Below are positions 55,716 to 64,000 of a stretch of 64,000 nt of DNA, piece after piece. How positions within the stretch are numbered: the stretch's first letter is position 1; each line of letters starts with the position of its first letter. The stretch comes from Methanocella_A sp963792125 (GTDB lineage: Archaea > Halobacteriota > Methanocellia > Methanocellales > Methanocellaceae), in contig CAWBVA010000001.1 in NCBI GenBank assembly GCA_963792125.1, forward strand, positions 65,759 to 129,758. Direction: 5' to 3'. The notes under the pieces were generated by a model. It made no database searches and was not told where the DNA came from. It saw only the letters and a program-made list of their open reading frames with translations. Made by a program: the position numbers and the translations under genes.

Positions 55716-56294
55716 ATGGGCAAAAAGATCAATATTGCACTTGGCCAGGAGTCTCCTGGCGGGATGGCCATGCCAAAGGCGCCACATCCGGGCACTGCGG
55801 TCGTCCTGGTCGCCCATGGCGACGTGCCCCGGGACTTTATCATGAAGAACATGGGGGTCATGAAAGAGGCGGAAGAACATTCAGCTAAATGGTCGGAGAC
55901 GGTGCGGGACTGGCCGAGGACCGAGGCGAATGATCCGCTCTACTACGATACACTGGTACTGAAAACGAACCTGCTGGAGATGTTCTGGCCCATGCAGATG
56001 GAGATCGGCTACATGGAGTTCGCCCGGCCTTCGATCGACGAATCCTTCGACAAGCTTGTGCTTACAGCCGCAGGAGCGAAAAAAGTCATCGTCCTGGGCG
56101 GCACCGGCTTCTTCGACCGCAGCTCCCACACGTTGATCGACATACCGGAGGCTATCGACCGGCTGAAAAAGCGCAGACCTGACGTTGAGATCACCTACGC
56201 GTACCCGGACATCGGACTCGTAAAGGATGACCTGACACGGGCGGTCGTGTTTAAGGTGGAACGCGCCCTCGATGGCGATGTCATGCTGCTATAA
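55716..56294 (+). CDS. CbiX-like chelatase-family protein, domain 2
   Basis: 192 residues. TAVVLVAHGDVPRDFIMKNM carries the family His. MEIGYMEFARPSIDESFDKL and VIVLGGTGFFDRSSHTLID mirror the first protein. The pair may be a tandem CbiX enzyme. No downstream cobalamin or F430 gene is near, so the substrate stays open (sirohydrochlorin is likely, given methanogen tetrapyrrole needs). Confidence 0.8.
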   Translation: MGKKINIALGQESPGGMAMPKAPHPGTAVVLVAHGDVPRDFIMKNMGVMKEAEEHSAKWSETVRDWPRTEANDPLYYDTLVLKTNLLEMFWPMQMEIGYMEFARPSIDESFDKLVLTAAGAKKVIVLGGTGFFDRSSHTLIDIPEAIDRLKKRRPDVEITYAYPDIGLVKDDLTRAVVFKVERALDGDVMLL

Positions 56295-56397
56295 CGACGT
56301 TGCGTGACCATGTCATAGTAACATTAATTAAGCATCATGGCCATAAGCGAATATATTCCATTTCGTACGGCGTTGTAGCGGAGATCGGGGTGTGTTG

Positions 56398-57099
56398 ATG
56401 GAGGAAAGGGTCAAATCGGGCGTGCCGGGGCTGGACGATATCCTTGGCGGCGGGTTCTTCAGGGGCCAGACTTACGGGATCACAGGCGGGCCTGGCGCAG
56501 GCAAGAGCATTTTGTCCATGGAGTATCTCGTCAGGGGCGCCGAAAGCGGCGAACGAGGCCTCTACGTGACGAGCGAAGTGTCAGCCGATAAGGTGGTCCG
56601 GCAGATGCCGTTCAAGGGCTTCCAGGGCTACATCGACAGCGGCAACCTGGTGGTCTTCAGCACGAGGCCGCTGCCTGGCGAGGTGACGGCGAACAGCGAT
56701 AAGTTCGATCTCGCGGGCCTGACATACATGGTCAAGCACTACGTCCGCAACAACGATATCAAGCGCGTCGTCTTCGACTCGGTCAACGCGTTCGTCCAGC
56801 AGTATGATGACAGACGCCCGCTCCGCAGGGAGCTGAACAACCTTGTCGGCATGCTGGAAAGCTACGGCTGCACGACGCTGCTCGTCTTCGAGGGAGACAG
56901 CACTACGTCCGACCCGGCAATGGAGTACCTTGTCGACGGCGTGATCGAGCTTGGCCGTATAGAGACGCACCAGGATGTAGTCCGTTACGCGCAGGTCAGA
57001 AAGATGCGCGGCACCGCCCATGACCTGAACAAGCGCGCAATGGAGATCGAGGACAAGGGCATCCTTATCACGAACATGAAGCCGTTCTTCGGCGATTAG
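56398..57099 (+). CDS. KaiC-like RecA-superfamily ATPase
   Basis: About 233 residues with a single KaiC domain. VKSGVPGLDDILGGGFFRGQ at the start, Walker A GGPGAGKSILSMEYL, Walker B KRVVFDSVNAF, and the C-terminal VRYAQVRKMRGTAHDL. Methanogens have many such KaiC-like proteins, linked to signalling. GGGGTG precedes ATG 56398. No partner gene is obvious nearby. Confidence 0.9.
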   Translation: MEERVKSGVPGLDDILGGGFFRGQTYGITGGPGAGKSILSMEYLVRGAESGERGLYVTSEVSADKVVRQMPFKGFQGYIDSGNLVVFSTRPLPGEVTANSDKFDLAGLTYMVKHYVRNNDIKRVVFDSVNAFVQQYDDRRPLRRELNNLVGMLESYGCTTLLVFEGDSTTSDPAMEYLVDGVIELGRIETHQDVVRYAQVRKMRGTAHDLNKRAMEIEDKGILITNMKPFFGD

Positions 57100-57302
57100 C
57101 CTTTAAAGCGATGATAAGCGTTGACTGCTCTGTGTGAGGTGCCTTATCCGCATACACAAAAGCAATCCCAATAATTTTACATCCCGATGACCGCCGTTTT
57201 ATCCATGGCCCCCATTTTTTACCGCAGGCGGCAAATTTCACCTCCGGGAAGGGTGGGACGATTCATGCCAGGTGCTACTGCAGGTGATCGCCCGCTTCCG
57301 CT

Positions 57303-57497
57303 ATGACTAAAGCTGAAATCCGGGCCTGTTCGCGCTGCGGACGGCCCATCGATCCTGACATGAAGTGCGAGACCTGCGGCCAGCCGCTGTGCCACTACGA
57401 TATCAGGGTGCTGGACGGCCATACGCTATGTCCGCGATGCTACAAGGAGGAGACGTTCCAGTATCACTCGAAGGAGTGCGATATCGCACCACATTGA
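57303..57497 (+). CDS. Small zinc-binding protein
   Basis: 64 residues: RACSRCGRPIDPDMKCETCG, QPLCHYD and TLCPRCYKEE give at least four CxxC-type half sites, a double zinc-finger (RING-like spacing). About 50 bases before the DUF362 gene on the same strand. Function unknown. Confidence 0.75.
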   Translation: MTKAEIRACSRCGRPIDPDMKCETCGQPLCHYDIRVLDGHTLCPRCYKEETFQYHSKECDIAPH

Positions 57498-57546
57498 GTG
57501 CGGATCGCACCACATGGAGTGCGACATCATCAGGCATTGAGGTACT

Positions 57547-58737
57547 ATGAAATTCGACGTCGTTGCCGTGAACCTTGACAACGGTACGCTGGGCGAAATC
57601 GCCTACGGAAATACCATGCGTGTGCTGCAGGCCCTGGAGGATGACAGCCAGCTGGATAAGATGAAGCTGAACGGCACAGTCATGATCAAGCCGAACTTCA
57701 CCCAGCCGCCGAACCCTTCGCTCAAGTTCGGCCCGCGCGAGAGCGATCTGACGGTGCACAACCACGTGTGCACGGACCCTTTCGCCATCAAGGCGGCCTG
57801 CGACTTCGTCATCAGTCACGGCGGAAAGCCGCTGGTGGCCGAGGGTACCAAATGGCCAGGGGGCACTCGCGGAGTCTTCCTGCAGATGGGCTGCGAGTCG
57901 CTGCTCGAAGGGACCGGAGCCGTAATGGTGGACACGCTCACCGACCGGCCGGAACAGCGGATGGTCGTGACGCCCTCGAAAGCATGGAACGATGACTTCC
58001 GGGAGCTGGAGGTAAACCGCATCTTCGAGGGCATTGACGTGCTCCTGAACATGGCCAAGCTGAAGTCGCACAGCAACGCACTGGTCACCGGGACGATCAA
58101 GAACATGTATGGCGCGCTGGAGCCCGCTAACCGCCGTGCGGAAGGCCACTACTGCGCCGACCCGTTATGGGCGCGTATCTCCCGCATGAAGATGGCCGAA
58201 GGGTACAAAAGGCTGTGCGAGACGTTCGTGCAGGTTCACGATGCAGTGCTCAGCACATTCGGCATCGATGAAATTTGCGTGGTCGAAGGGGTAATATCCG
58301 GCGAGGGCGACGGGCCCCTGTTCAAGCCCGCACTGCCACGCAGGGAGAACATCGTCCTGGCATCGGCGAACCGTCCTGCGACTGTGGATGCGGCGGAAAG
58401 CTTTTTCATGGGATACTCTCCAGAGTTCCTGCGGAACTTCGCGGAGTATGTACTCCATGAAATCCACTACGTAGCCGACGAAGAGTTCCTCGAATCCTAC
58501 GGGAACCAGTACTTCCTGAAACTGGCCGAAGAAGCAGGCATGGGAAGGACCAGAGGCTTCGGCGTATACACAATCACTCCACGTGCTTCCGAGATCATCC
58601 CCTGCGACATGCTGGGGCTGCTACGCAGGGGCGACGTCTTCTCGCTGCCGACATTCGTCCGCTATGCGGCGAACACGCCGCTATACGAGCGCATGCCGGA
58701 CGCCGACTACGAGTTCAAGGTCGAGGCTCCTGCATGA
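57547..58737 (+). CDS. DUF362-family protein
   Basis: 396 residues with GAGGTACT before the ATG. VMIKPNFTQPPNPSLK, CDFVISHGGKPLVAEGT, MAKLKSHSNALVTGTIKNMY and CVVEGVISGEGDGPLF match DUF362. Many family members carry ferredoxin domains; this one shows no CxxCxxC cluster. Role unknown, possibly redox or metabolic. Confidence 0.85.
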   Translation: MKFDVVAVNLDNGTLGEIAYGNTMRVLQALEDDSQLDKMKLNGTVMIKPNFTQPPNPSLKFGPRESDLTVHNHVCTDPFAIKAACDFVISHGGKPLVAEGTKWPGGTRGVFLQMGCESLLEGTGAVMVDTLTDRPEQRMVVTPSKAWNDDFRELEVNRIFEGIDVLLNMAKLKSHSNALVTGTIKNMYGALEPANRRAEGHYCADPLWARISRMKMAEGYKRLCETFVQVHDAVLSTFGIDEICVVEGVISGEGDGPLFKPALPRRENIVLASANRPATVDAAESFFMGYSPEFLRNFAEYVLHEIHYVADEEFLESYGNQYFLKLAEEAGMGRTRGFGVYTITPRASEIIPCDMLGLLRRGDVFSLPTFVRYAANTPLYERMPDADYEFKVEAPA

Positions 58738-58927
58738 GCATTGGACACAGAGGCCAAGGGCACAGAGTCCACGGAGCGATGCATAGCCACAAATGATGTT
58801 TTACATCTTGCCCACTGAGCGTCAATAGAGTAATCGTGATGGGCGTGTCTATATTTAAATATCATTGCACCCATACATTGTCATTAAATAAATATGCCTT
58901 GAAAACGTGAACATGGAGAGCATCTGG
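58738..58927. other. Intergenic with CACAGAGG words
   Basis: GGACACAGAGGCCAAGGGCA and ACAGAGTCCACGGAG repeat the vocabulary of the hairpin at 48458. A TATTTAAATATCATT box near 58850 is the likely promoter of the next gene. Confidence 0.45.
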
Positions 58928-59604
58928 ATGAGAATCACATGGCACGGACATTCGGCTTTTGAGCTGCAGGACAGCCTGATCACGTTCATCGACCCCTTTT
59001 TTGAGGGGAACCCGATGGCAGACATAACGGCGGACGAGGCGAAACCGGACGTGATCGTGGTCACCCACGGGCACGCGGATCACATGGGCGATACGCTGAC
59101 CATTGCGAAACGCACCGGCTGTAAGGTGATCGCAGTCAACGAGATCGCCAAGTACCTCCAGTCCCAGGGCATCGAAGCCATCGGGGCGAACATCGGCGGC
59201 ACCATCGATCTCGGCGTCAAATACACGTTCGTACAGGCGGTGCACTCTAACGGCATCGACGAGGCTGGGTTCGGCTGGGACGCCGGCAGCCCGGCAGGAA
59301 TCGTAGTCAGCGATAACATGACGATCTACCATGCAGGGGACACGGCGCTGTTCAACGACATGTCGCTCATCCGCGAGCTGTACAAGCCTAAGGTCGCCAT
59401 GCTGCCCATCGGCGGGCGGTTCACCATGGACATAAGCCAGGCGCTGATCGCTGTCCGGCTCCTTCAGCCACAGTTCGTGATACCCATGCACTACAACACG
59501 TTCGACGTCATCAGGGCCGACGTGGGCAAGTTCCAGCGCATGGTGAGGACCAGACCGACACCGAAGTCGTGCTCATGGAGCCCGGCGATTCCATCGACGT
59601 GTGA
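58928..59604 (+). CDS. MBL-fold metal-dependent hydrolase (UPF0173 type), 3' frameshift
   Basis: About 226 residues from ATG 58928 (GGAGAG upstream). The metal motif VVTHGHADHMGD, YHAGDTALFNDM, LPIGGRFTMD and PMHYNTFD are intact. One base is missing near 59541; the true end reads EDQTDTEVVLMEPGDSIDV and stops at 59604. Substrate unknown. The family is widespread in archaea and bacteria. Confidence 0.87.
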
Positions 59605-59780
59605 CTTATCAAGCCGCGAAGTTGCCAGGAAGACACCAAGGCGCCACGCAGGAAACTAAAAGACGCTCAAGGCGATCTTCCTTGGCTCCTGGCGGCTTAC
59701 ATCATTTTCGTATCGCCCGCGGAGCTACCGTTTTTACAAGGTCTTTAACAACCGGCGATTTCCTGATGCCGCCGTAGCCA
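59605..59780. other. Repeat-like intergenic spacer
   Basis: Words GCCAGGAAGACACCAAGGCG and CTTCCTTGGCTCCTGGCGGC are partly complementary and form a weak hairpin, like those at 27236 and 48458. No gene is seen. Confidence 0.4.
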
Positions 59781-60515
59781 TCAGTTTCTCGAGGACTTGC
59801 CCCGGATGAACGCATTAGCGGCGAAGCCAACGAATGTAATCAAGGGGATGGTGAAGATAATACAGCCGGGCACGGCCAGCAACAGGCCCAGGATGCCGGT
59901 CGACATCATGTTGTTAAAGATGATCTCCGGGTAGGTGAGCATCCACCCGGCCATGGAGACGGGGTTCATGGACGGCAGCATCTTGCCCGTGATACATAGC
60001 GGAGCCAGGCGTTATTGAAGAACATGCTGAAGACAAAAGCATGAAGGGCGGCGGGCAGTAGCACGTTCAGGTTAGTGATCACGATCCACGGCCGAAGATG
60101 TTGATGTCGCCCCGTAAGATCAGGCGTGTCGAACAGCGGCGAAGGAGCCAGAAAGTGGCTAGGTCAGCGCCAGGTACTCCAGGCTGAGCACGCTGATTAC
60201 CAGGCCTTCGAGATACATCTTCATCTTCTCTTCGAAAGGCGGCAGCATCTCGGCTGCCGCGCAGCGTCTCCCGCAGGCAGCGGCTCAGGTACCCGAACAG
60301 CAGCGGCGTCGCGATCAGTATGCGGGAGAGAGCAGCACGACCACCCCGCCCCAGAACACGTGTGGCCGTTGGTGAAGCGCGTATTTAAGGGATCGCAGCG
60401 TATGGTACAGGCGGTTCAGGACGTAGTAGACTGCGGCCACTCGACCAGCCAGCCGGGCACTTTGATGCCGGTGGGCCATAGCCGGTAATATTCCTTTCGC
60501 TGTTGCCATTCATCG
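59781..60515 (-). pseudogene. DUF4013-like membrane protein, several frameshifts
   Basis: Pieces in order are KVPGWLVEWP, LIATPLLFGYLSRCLRETLR, FEEKMKMYLEGLVISVLSLE and MLPSMNPVSMAGWMLTYPEI, then IFTIPLITFVGFAANAFIRG. The GYLxRCLRExLR segment is the DUF4013 signature style. It is a paralogue of the next gene upstream. Four or more shifts; probably a real gene with sequence errors. Confidence 0.5.
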
Positions 60516-60519
60516 CCGA

Positions 60520-61300
60520 ACGGCCTGAAGAGAGCGGATGATCGGGGAGCACCCTGACCGGAACACTTTCAGGACCCAGTCACGATCGGGTCGCCGTTCT
60601 CTGTTTCCTGGACGTAAACCGGGCAGTGACGCCGGCACAGGTGACCAGCCCGAACGAACGCAACCCACGGTATCGTCACGACCGGCATGCAGGCAGAAAC
60701 ACCAGGAGTGCGATGGCGCTGCAATAGGAAAAAATTGTTCAGCGTCATCGTGGGGTACCGGAGCATCCACTCGATGACGGACAGCGGGTTCAGCGACGCG
60801 AGGTAGTCGCCCTTCATCGATGTAGCGCAGCCAGGCGTTCGTCGAAGAACAGGACGAAAAAGTCATGACCGTCAGAAGCATATTGCCGAACTCGACGTCA
60901 TCCATGAACAGGTCGTATTGTATGCGCTGCCGGTCGAGGCGGAGCCGGCCGGCGCAGCCACGTTACTGAAAAAGTAGGTGACGCCAATGACCGTGACGAG
61001 GAAGTAGTAAAAGCCAGAGGAAGCTACCTTCAGGCCTGCGACGTAGTCGTCGGCAGCGGCCGGTCGAGGGCGGAAGCGTCTCGGCCACTGCAGGCTTTCC
61101 CGGACGCACCGGTCCAGGTAGCCGCAGAGCGAGGGCAGCCCGACGACAGGAACGATACGCCGAGGAAGAAAGAGCCCGCCATAGAAAAAACGATTGCTCA
61201 GCGAGCAGGCATAATCGGACGAGACGTCAATCGTTCTCAGCACCCTCGTGATCAGCCTTGCAACCACGTCCCGAGACATCCATCGCAGGCACAGATGAAC
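60520..61300 (-). pseudogene. DUF4013-like membrane protein, second copy, frameshifted
   Basis: Pieces are IDVSSDYACSLSNRFFYGGL, LPSLCGYLDRCVRESLQ, YVAGLKVASSGFYYFLVTVI, DVEFGNMLLTVMTF and LNPLSVIEWMLRYPTMTLNN. The last segment parallels NPVSMAGWMLTYPEIIFNN of the neighbouring copy, so the two are tandem paralogues. Function unknown. Confidence 0.5.
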
Positions 61301-61328
61301 GGCATGGGTAAAAACGTTTTTGGTGTTG

Positions 61329-61804
61329 TCAGGCCACGGAGGGCACCCAGTCGTCCATAGTCTTGTAGAAGTTCAGCACCACATGGCTCTTGCTGTCCTT
61401 GAGCGTCGGGCCCATCTGCTGACGCAGCTGGCTGATGTAGGACTCGTACTCGCGACGTCGCGGAAAGCCAGCAGCAAGATGACGTCCCATTCGCCGGTGA
61501 TCGAGGCGTCCATGAGTACGTGCGGATCGGCCTTCAGCGCGCTGATGAACGCTTCGCTGGCCGCCTGGTCGGCGGTGTCCAGCTTCAGGAACAGCACGAA
61601 GAAGACCGGAGCCCGACTTATCGAGATCGATAGCTGCCCGGTACTTCCGGATGACACCTTCGTCCTCCAGCCGCCGCATGCGCGAGGAGACGGTCTGCCG
61701 GGTAATGCCAAGTCTTCCGCGATCTCGATGTGCGACATCTTGCGTCCTGTGCGAGTAGAGCCAGGATTTTCCTGTCAATATCGTCGATGCCGTCTGGCTT
61801 TCAT
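61329..61804 (-). CDS. Lrp/AsnC-family regulator, several frameshifts
   Basis: Restored reading: IDDIDRKILALLAQDAKMSH, IEIAEDLGITRQTVSSRMRR, LEDEGVIRKYRAAIDLDK (winged HTH), then the RAM domain PVFFVLFLKLDTADQAASEA, MDASITGEWDVILLLAFRD and EYESYISQLRQQMGPTLKDS. About 158 residues, standard Lrp size. It is divergent from ahcY, so regulation of methionine-cycle genes is possible. Confidence 0.8.
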
Positions 61805-61955
61805 GTAATACTGCTCCTGAAGTTTTCCGGGATGTGCAACGCAAAGTCATAGCTCCGTGTATACGCCGAGACCACGTGGCCGCTCGTATGCGCCTCAGAC
61901 TCCATAGTCGATTTAACGCGAAGTACCCTGGCCCGCAGACGCCAGATACCTCCAT

Positions 61956-62105
61956 ACTCTGACATATTGGTCATTTCCCTAATAAATTTTGCATAATGTT
62001 AATTATTTTAAATTATCTAACATCAGAAAACTCTAAATAGTATATTTTCTGTTAATATGTTAAACGAATCGACTGATAATATTTTACTTTATTGTGAGGA
62101 ATCAC
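61956..62105 (+). promoter_or_regulatory. Probable ahcY promoter region
   Basis: Strongly AT-rich (TAATTATTTTAAATTATCTA near 62000-62020), between the divergent lrp and ahcY genes. GAGGAATCAC just before ATG 62106 is the likely ribosome site. Confidence 0.5.
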
Positions 62106-63367
62106 ATGGCAAGAATAATGATTACGTGGTAAAAGATATCGGCCTGGCAAAGCAGGGCGCAGAGCGGATCGAGTGGGCAAGGCGGCATATGCCTGTCCTG
62201 GGACTGATCAAGGAAGAGTTCGCGAAGACGAAGCCCCTGAAGGGCGTCAACGTGATCGCGTGCCTGCACGTCACCGTGGAGACGGCTAACCTGATCGACA
62301 CGATGCTGGCCGGCGGCGCGAACATAGCGCTGACCGCGTCCAACCCGCTGTCCACGCAGGATGACGTGGCCGCAGCGCTGGCGAAGAAGGGCGTCAAGGT
62401 CTACGCCATCCGTGGCGAGGACCCGAAGAAGTACTACGAGACATCGAGAAGGCGCTCAAGATCAAGCCGAACGTCACGCTGGACGACGGCGCGGACGTCA
62501 TCGCGACGGTACACTCGAAGCACAAGGAGTACCTGAAGACCATCTACGGCGGCTGCGAGGAGACCACCACCGGTGTCATCCGGCTCAGCGCGATGGCCAA
62601 GGACAAGGCGCTGAAGTACCCGGTCATCGCGGTCAACGACGCCGAGACCAAGATATGTTCGACAACCGCTACGGCACCGGCCAGAGCACGCTCGGACGGC
62701 ATCATCCACGCGACCAACGTGCTGCTCGCGGGCAAGAACTTCGTCGTCTGCGGCTACGGCTGGTGCGGCAAGGGAGTCGCGTCCCGGGCAAAGGGCATGG
62801 GCTCGAACGTGATCGTCGTCGAGGTCAACCCCTGCAAGGCGCTCGAGGCCGCCATGGACGGCTTCCGGGTCATGGACATGAGCGAGGCGGCCACAGTCGG
62901 CGACATCTTCATCACGGTCACCGGCGACACGTCAGTCATCCGCAAGGAGCACTTCGCGAAGATGAAGGACCAGGCCATGGTCTGCAACTCGGGCCACTTC
63001 AACGTCGAGCTGGACCTGGACGACCTGAGGAAGATGGCGAAGAGCGTCACCACGATCAAGCACGACGTGGACGAGTACGTGCTCAAGAACGGCCTCAGGA
63101 TCTACGTGCTGGCGAGGGCCGGCTAGTCAATCTCGCCTGCGCCTTCGGGCACCCGCCCGAGGTCATGGACATGAGCTTCGCCAACCAGGCGCTGTCCGTT
63201 AAGCTCATCGTCGAGAACCACAAGAAGATCAAGAACGAGGTCTACAAGGTGCCCGAGGAGATCGACAACCGCGTCGCAGGATGAAGCTCGAGGCCATGGG
63301 CATCAGAATGGAAAAGCTCACGAAGGAGCAGGAGAAGTACCTAAGCTCCTGGAGCCAGGGCACGTAA
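62106..63367 (+). CDS. ahcY: Adenosylhomocysteinase, multiple frameshifts
   Basis: The enzyme splits S-adenosylhomocysteine into adenosine and homocysteine using bound NAD. DYVVKDIGLAKQGAERIEWA, GVNVIACLHVTVETANLID, EETTTGVIRLSAM, GTGQSTLDGI-like, VCGYGWCGKGVASRAKGMGS (NAD), VCNSGHFNVELD and LACAFGHPPEVMDMSFANQA are all present. Shifts occur near 62112, 62442, 62655, 62690, 63124 and 63280. The restored length is about 420 residues. An essential gene, so the shifts are almost surely errors. An upstream ATG at 62057 is in frame only because of the first shift. Confidence 0.9.
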
Positions 63368-63388
63368 GTAAAAAAGGGGTGATGGGAC

Positions 63389-64000
63389 ATGGTGGACGTA
63401 ATAATGGTAGGCACTGTTGCGCTGGACAGCGTCAAGACGCCTTTCGGCGAGGTCGAGGAGACGCTCGGCGGCTCGGCGGTCTACGCTTCGGTCGCGGCGA
63501 ACGCATTCGCGAAAGTCGGGCTGGTCGGCGTCATCGGGAAAGACTTCCCGAAGAAGCACCTCGATTTTGAAGAAGAAAGGCATCGACCTCGCTGGCCTGG
63601 AGATCGCGGACGGCGACTCGTTCCGGTGGAAAGGCTACTACGAGTACGACATGAACCAGGCCCACACGCTGGACACCCGGCTGAACGTCCTGTCCCGGTT
63701 CAACCCCAAACTGCCAAAGCGTACCGTGACGCCGGTATGTCTTTCTGGCCAACACCGACCCGGAAATCCAGTCAACGTCTTCGAGCAGATTCGCAAGCCG
63801 AAGCTGGTCATGCTGGACACCATGAATTTCTGGATCGACAACAAGAAAGAGGCACTTAAAAAGATCATCGGCAAGGTCGACGTCATGCTGACCAACGACG
63901 CCGAAGCCAGGCAGTTCTTCGGCACGCCGAACCTTATCAAAGCAGGCAAAGCGTTCCTCGAAATGGGCCCGAAAGCGGTGATCATCAAGAAAGGCGAGCA
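63389..64000 (+). CDS. PfkB-family sugar/nucleoside kinase, partial and frameshifted
   Basis: GGGTGATGG precedes the ATG. MVGTVALDSVKTPFGEVEET, LGGSAVYASVAANAFAKVGL and VIGKDFPKKHLDF form the N-terminal ribokinase lid and core. Later pieces are GLEIADGDSFRWKGYYEYDM, VMLDTMNFWIDNKKEALKKI, VMLTNDAEARQFFGTPNLIK and KAVIIKKGE. The C-terminal catalytic GxGD motif is beyond the window. It follows ahcY by 21 bases and may phosphorylate the adenosine released by AhcY; that role is inferred. Confidence 0.85.

Overview
The window looks like a euryarchaeal methanogen chromosome, most likely a Methanocellales (Rice Cluster I) genome. The reasons are a Methanosarcina-type FtsZ1, archaeal riboflavin synthase next to lumazine synthase, the archaeal shikimate entry pair (2-amino-3,7-dideoxy-threo-hept-6-ulosonate synthase and 3-dehydroquinate synthase II), a Mut7-C/DUF82 protein, AMP-forming acyl-CoA synthetases under an HTH-cupin regulator, and an archaeal-type tRNA-Gln. 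The genus is inferred, not proven.

Layout. 1-7 kb: secreted low-complexity proteins and two acyl-CoA synthetases, one transcribed with an XRE-cupin regulator and one divergent from it. 7.4-15 kb: a lipoic acid and 2-oxoacid dehydrogenase region. It holds a bipartite lipoate ligase (lplB, lplA) on the plus strand and lipA-pdhA-pdhB-pdhC-lpdA on the minus strand, a striking set for a methanogen. 15.7-31.7 kb: a 15.9-kb island bounded by tRNA-Gln and a 38-bp direct repeat of its 3' end. It carries iteron-like repeats, tiny Cys-rich proteins, one-helix membrane peptides, a small secreted-protein family, a GH3 beta-glucosidase, an island-restricted structured repeat and, unexpectedly, ftsZ. 31.9-37.1 kb: a decaying zone with a broken multi-PAS histidine kinase, an IS256-type transposase remnant, DUF1697 and YdeI-like remnants, and an intact CDF metal transporter. 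37-53.9 kb: housekeeping and accessory genes (flavodoxin, isochorismatase-like hydrolase, alpha-toroid protein, aroA'-aroB', PadR regulator, MFS transporter, endonuclease III, aminotransferases, ribH, ribC). Two inverted copies of a large palindromic non-coding element sit at about 45.2-45.6 and 54.2-54.8 kb. 55-64 kb: CbiX-like proteins, a KaiC-like ATPase, a DUF362 protein, an MBL-fold hydrolase, damaged DUF4013-like membrane genes, an Lrp/AsnC regulator, S-adenosylhomocysteine hydrolase and a PfkB kinase cut by the window edge.

Functional links. LipA makes lipoyl groups and LplA/LplB attach them; E2 carries the lipoyl group and E1/E3 complete the oxidative decarboxylation cycle. The acyl-CoA synthetases may feed or drain the same acyl-CoA pool. 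AhcY and the following PfkB kinase fit an adenosine salvage pair.

Caution on quality. At least a dozen conserved genes, including essential ones (ahcY, the aroA' and aroB' homologues, lpdA, pdhB), carry single-base indels that are easily corrected by eye, and these are densest from 59 to 64 kb. Many 'broken' genes are therefore probably sequence errors. The accessory genes between 32 and 37 kb look truly decayed.
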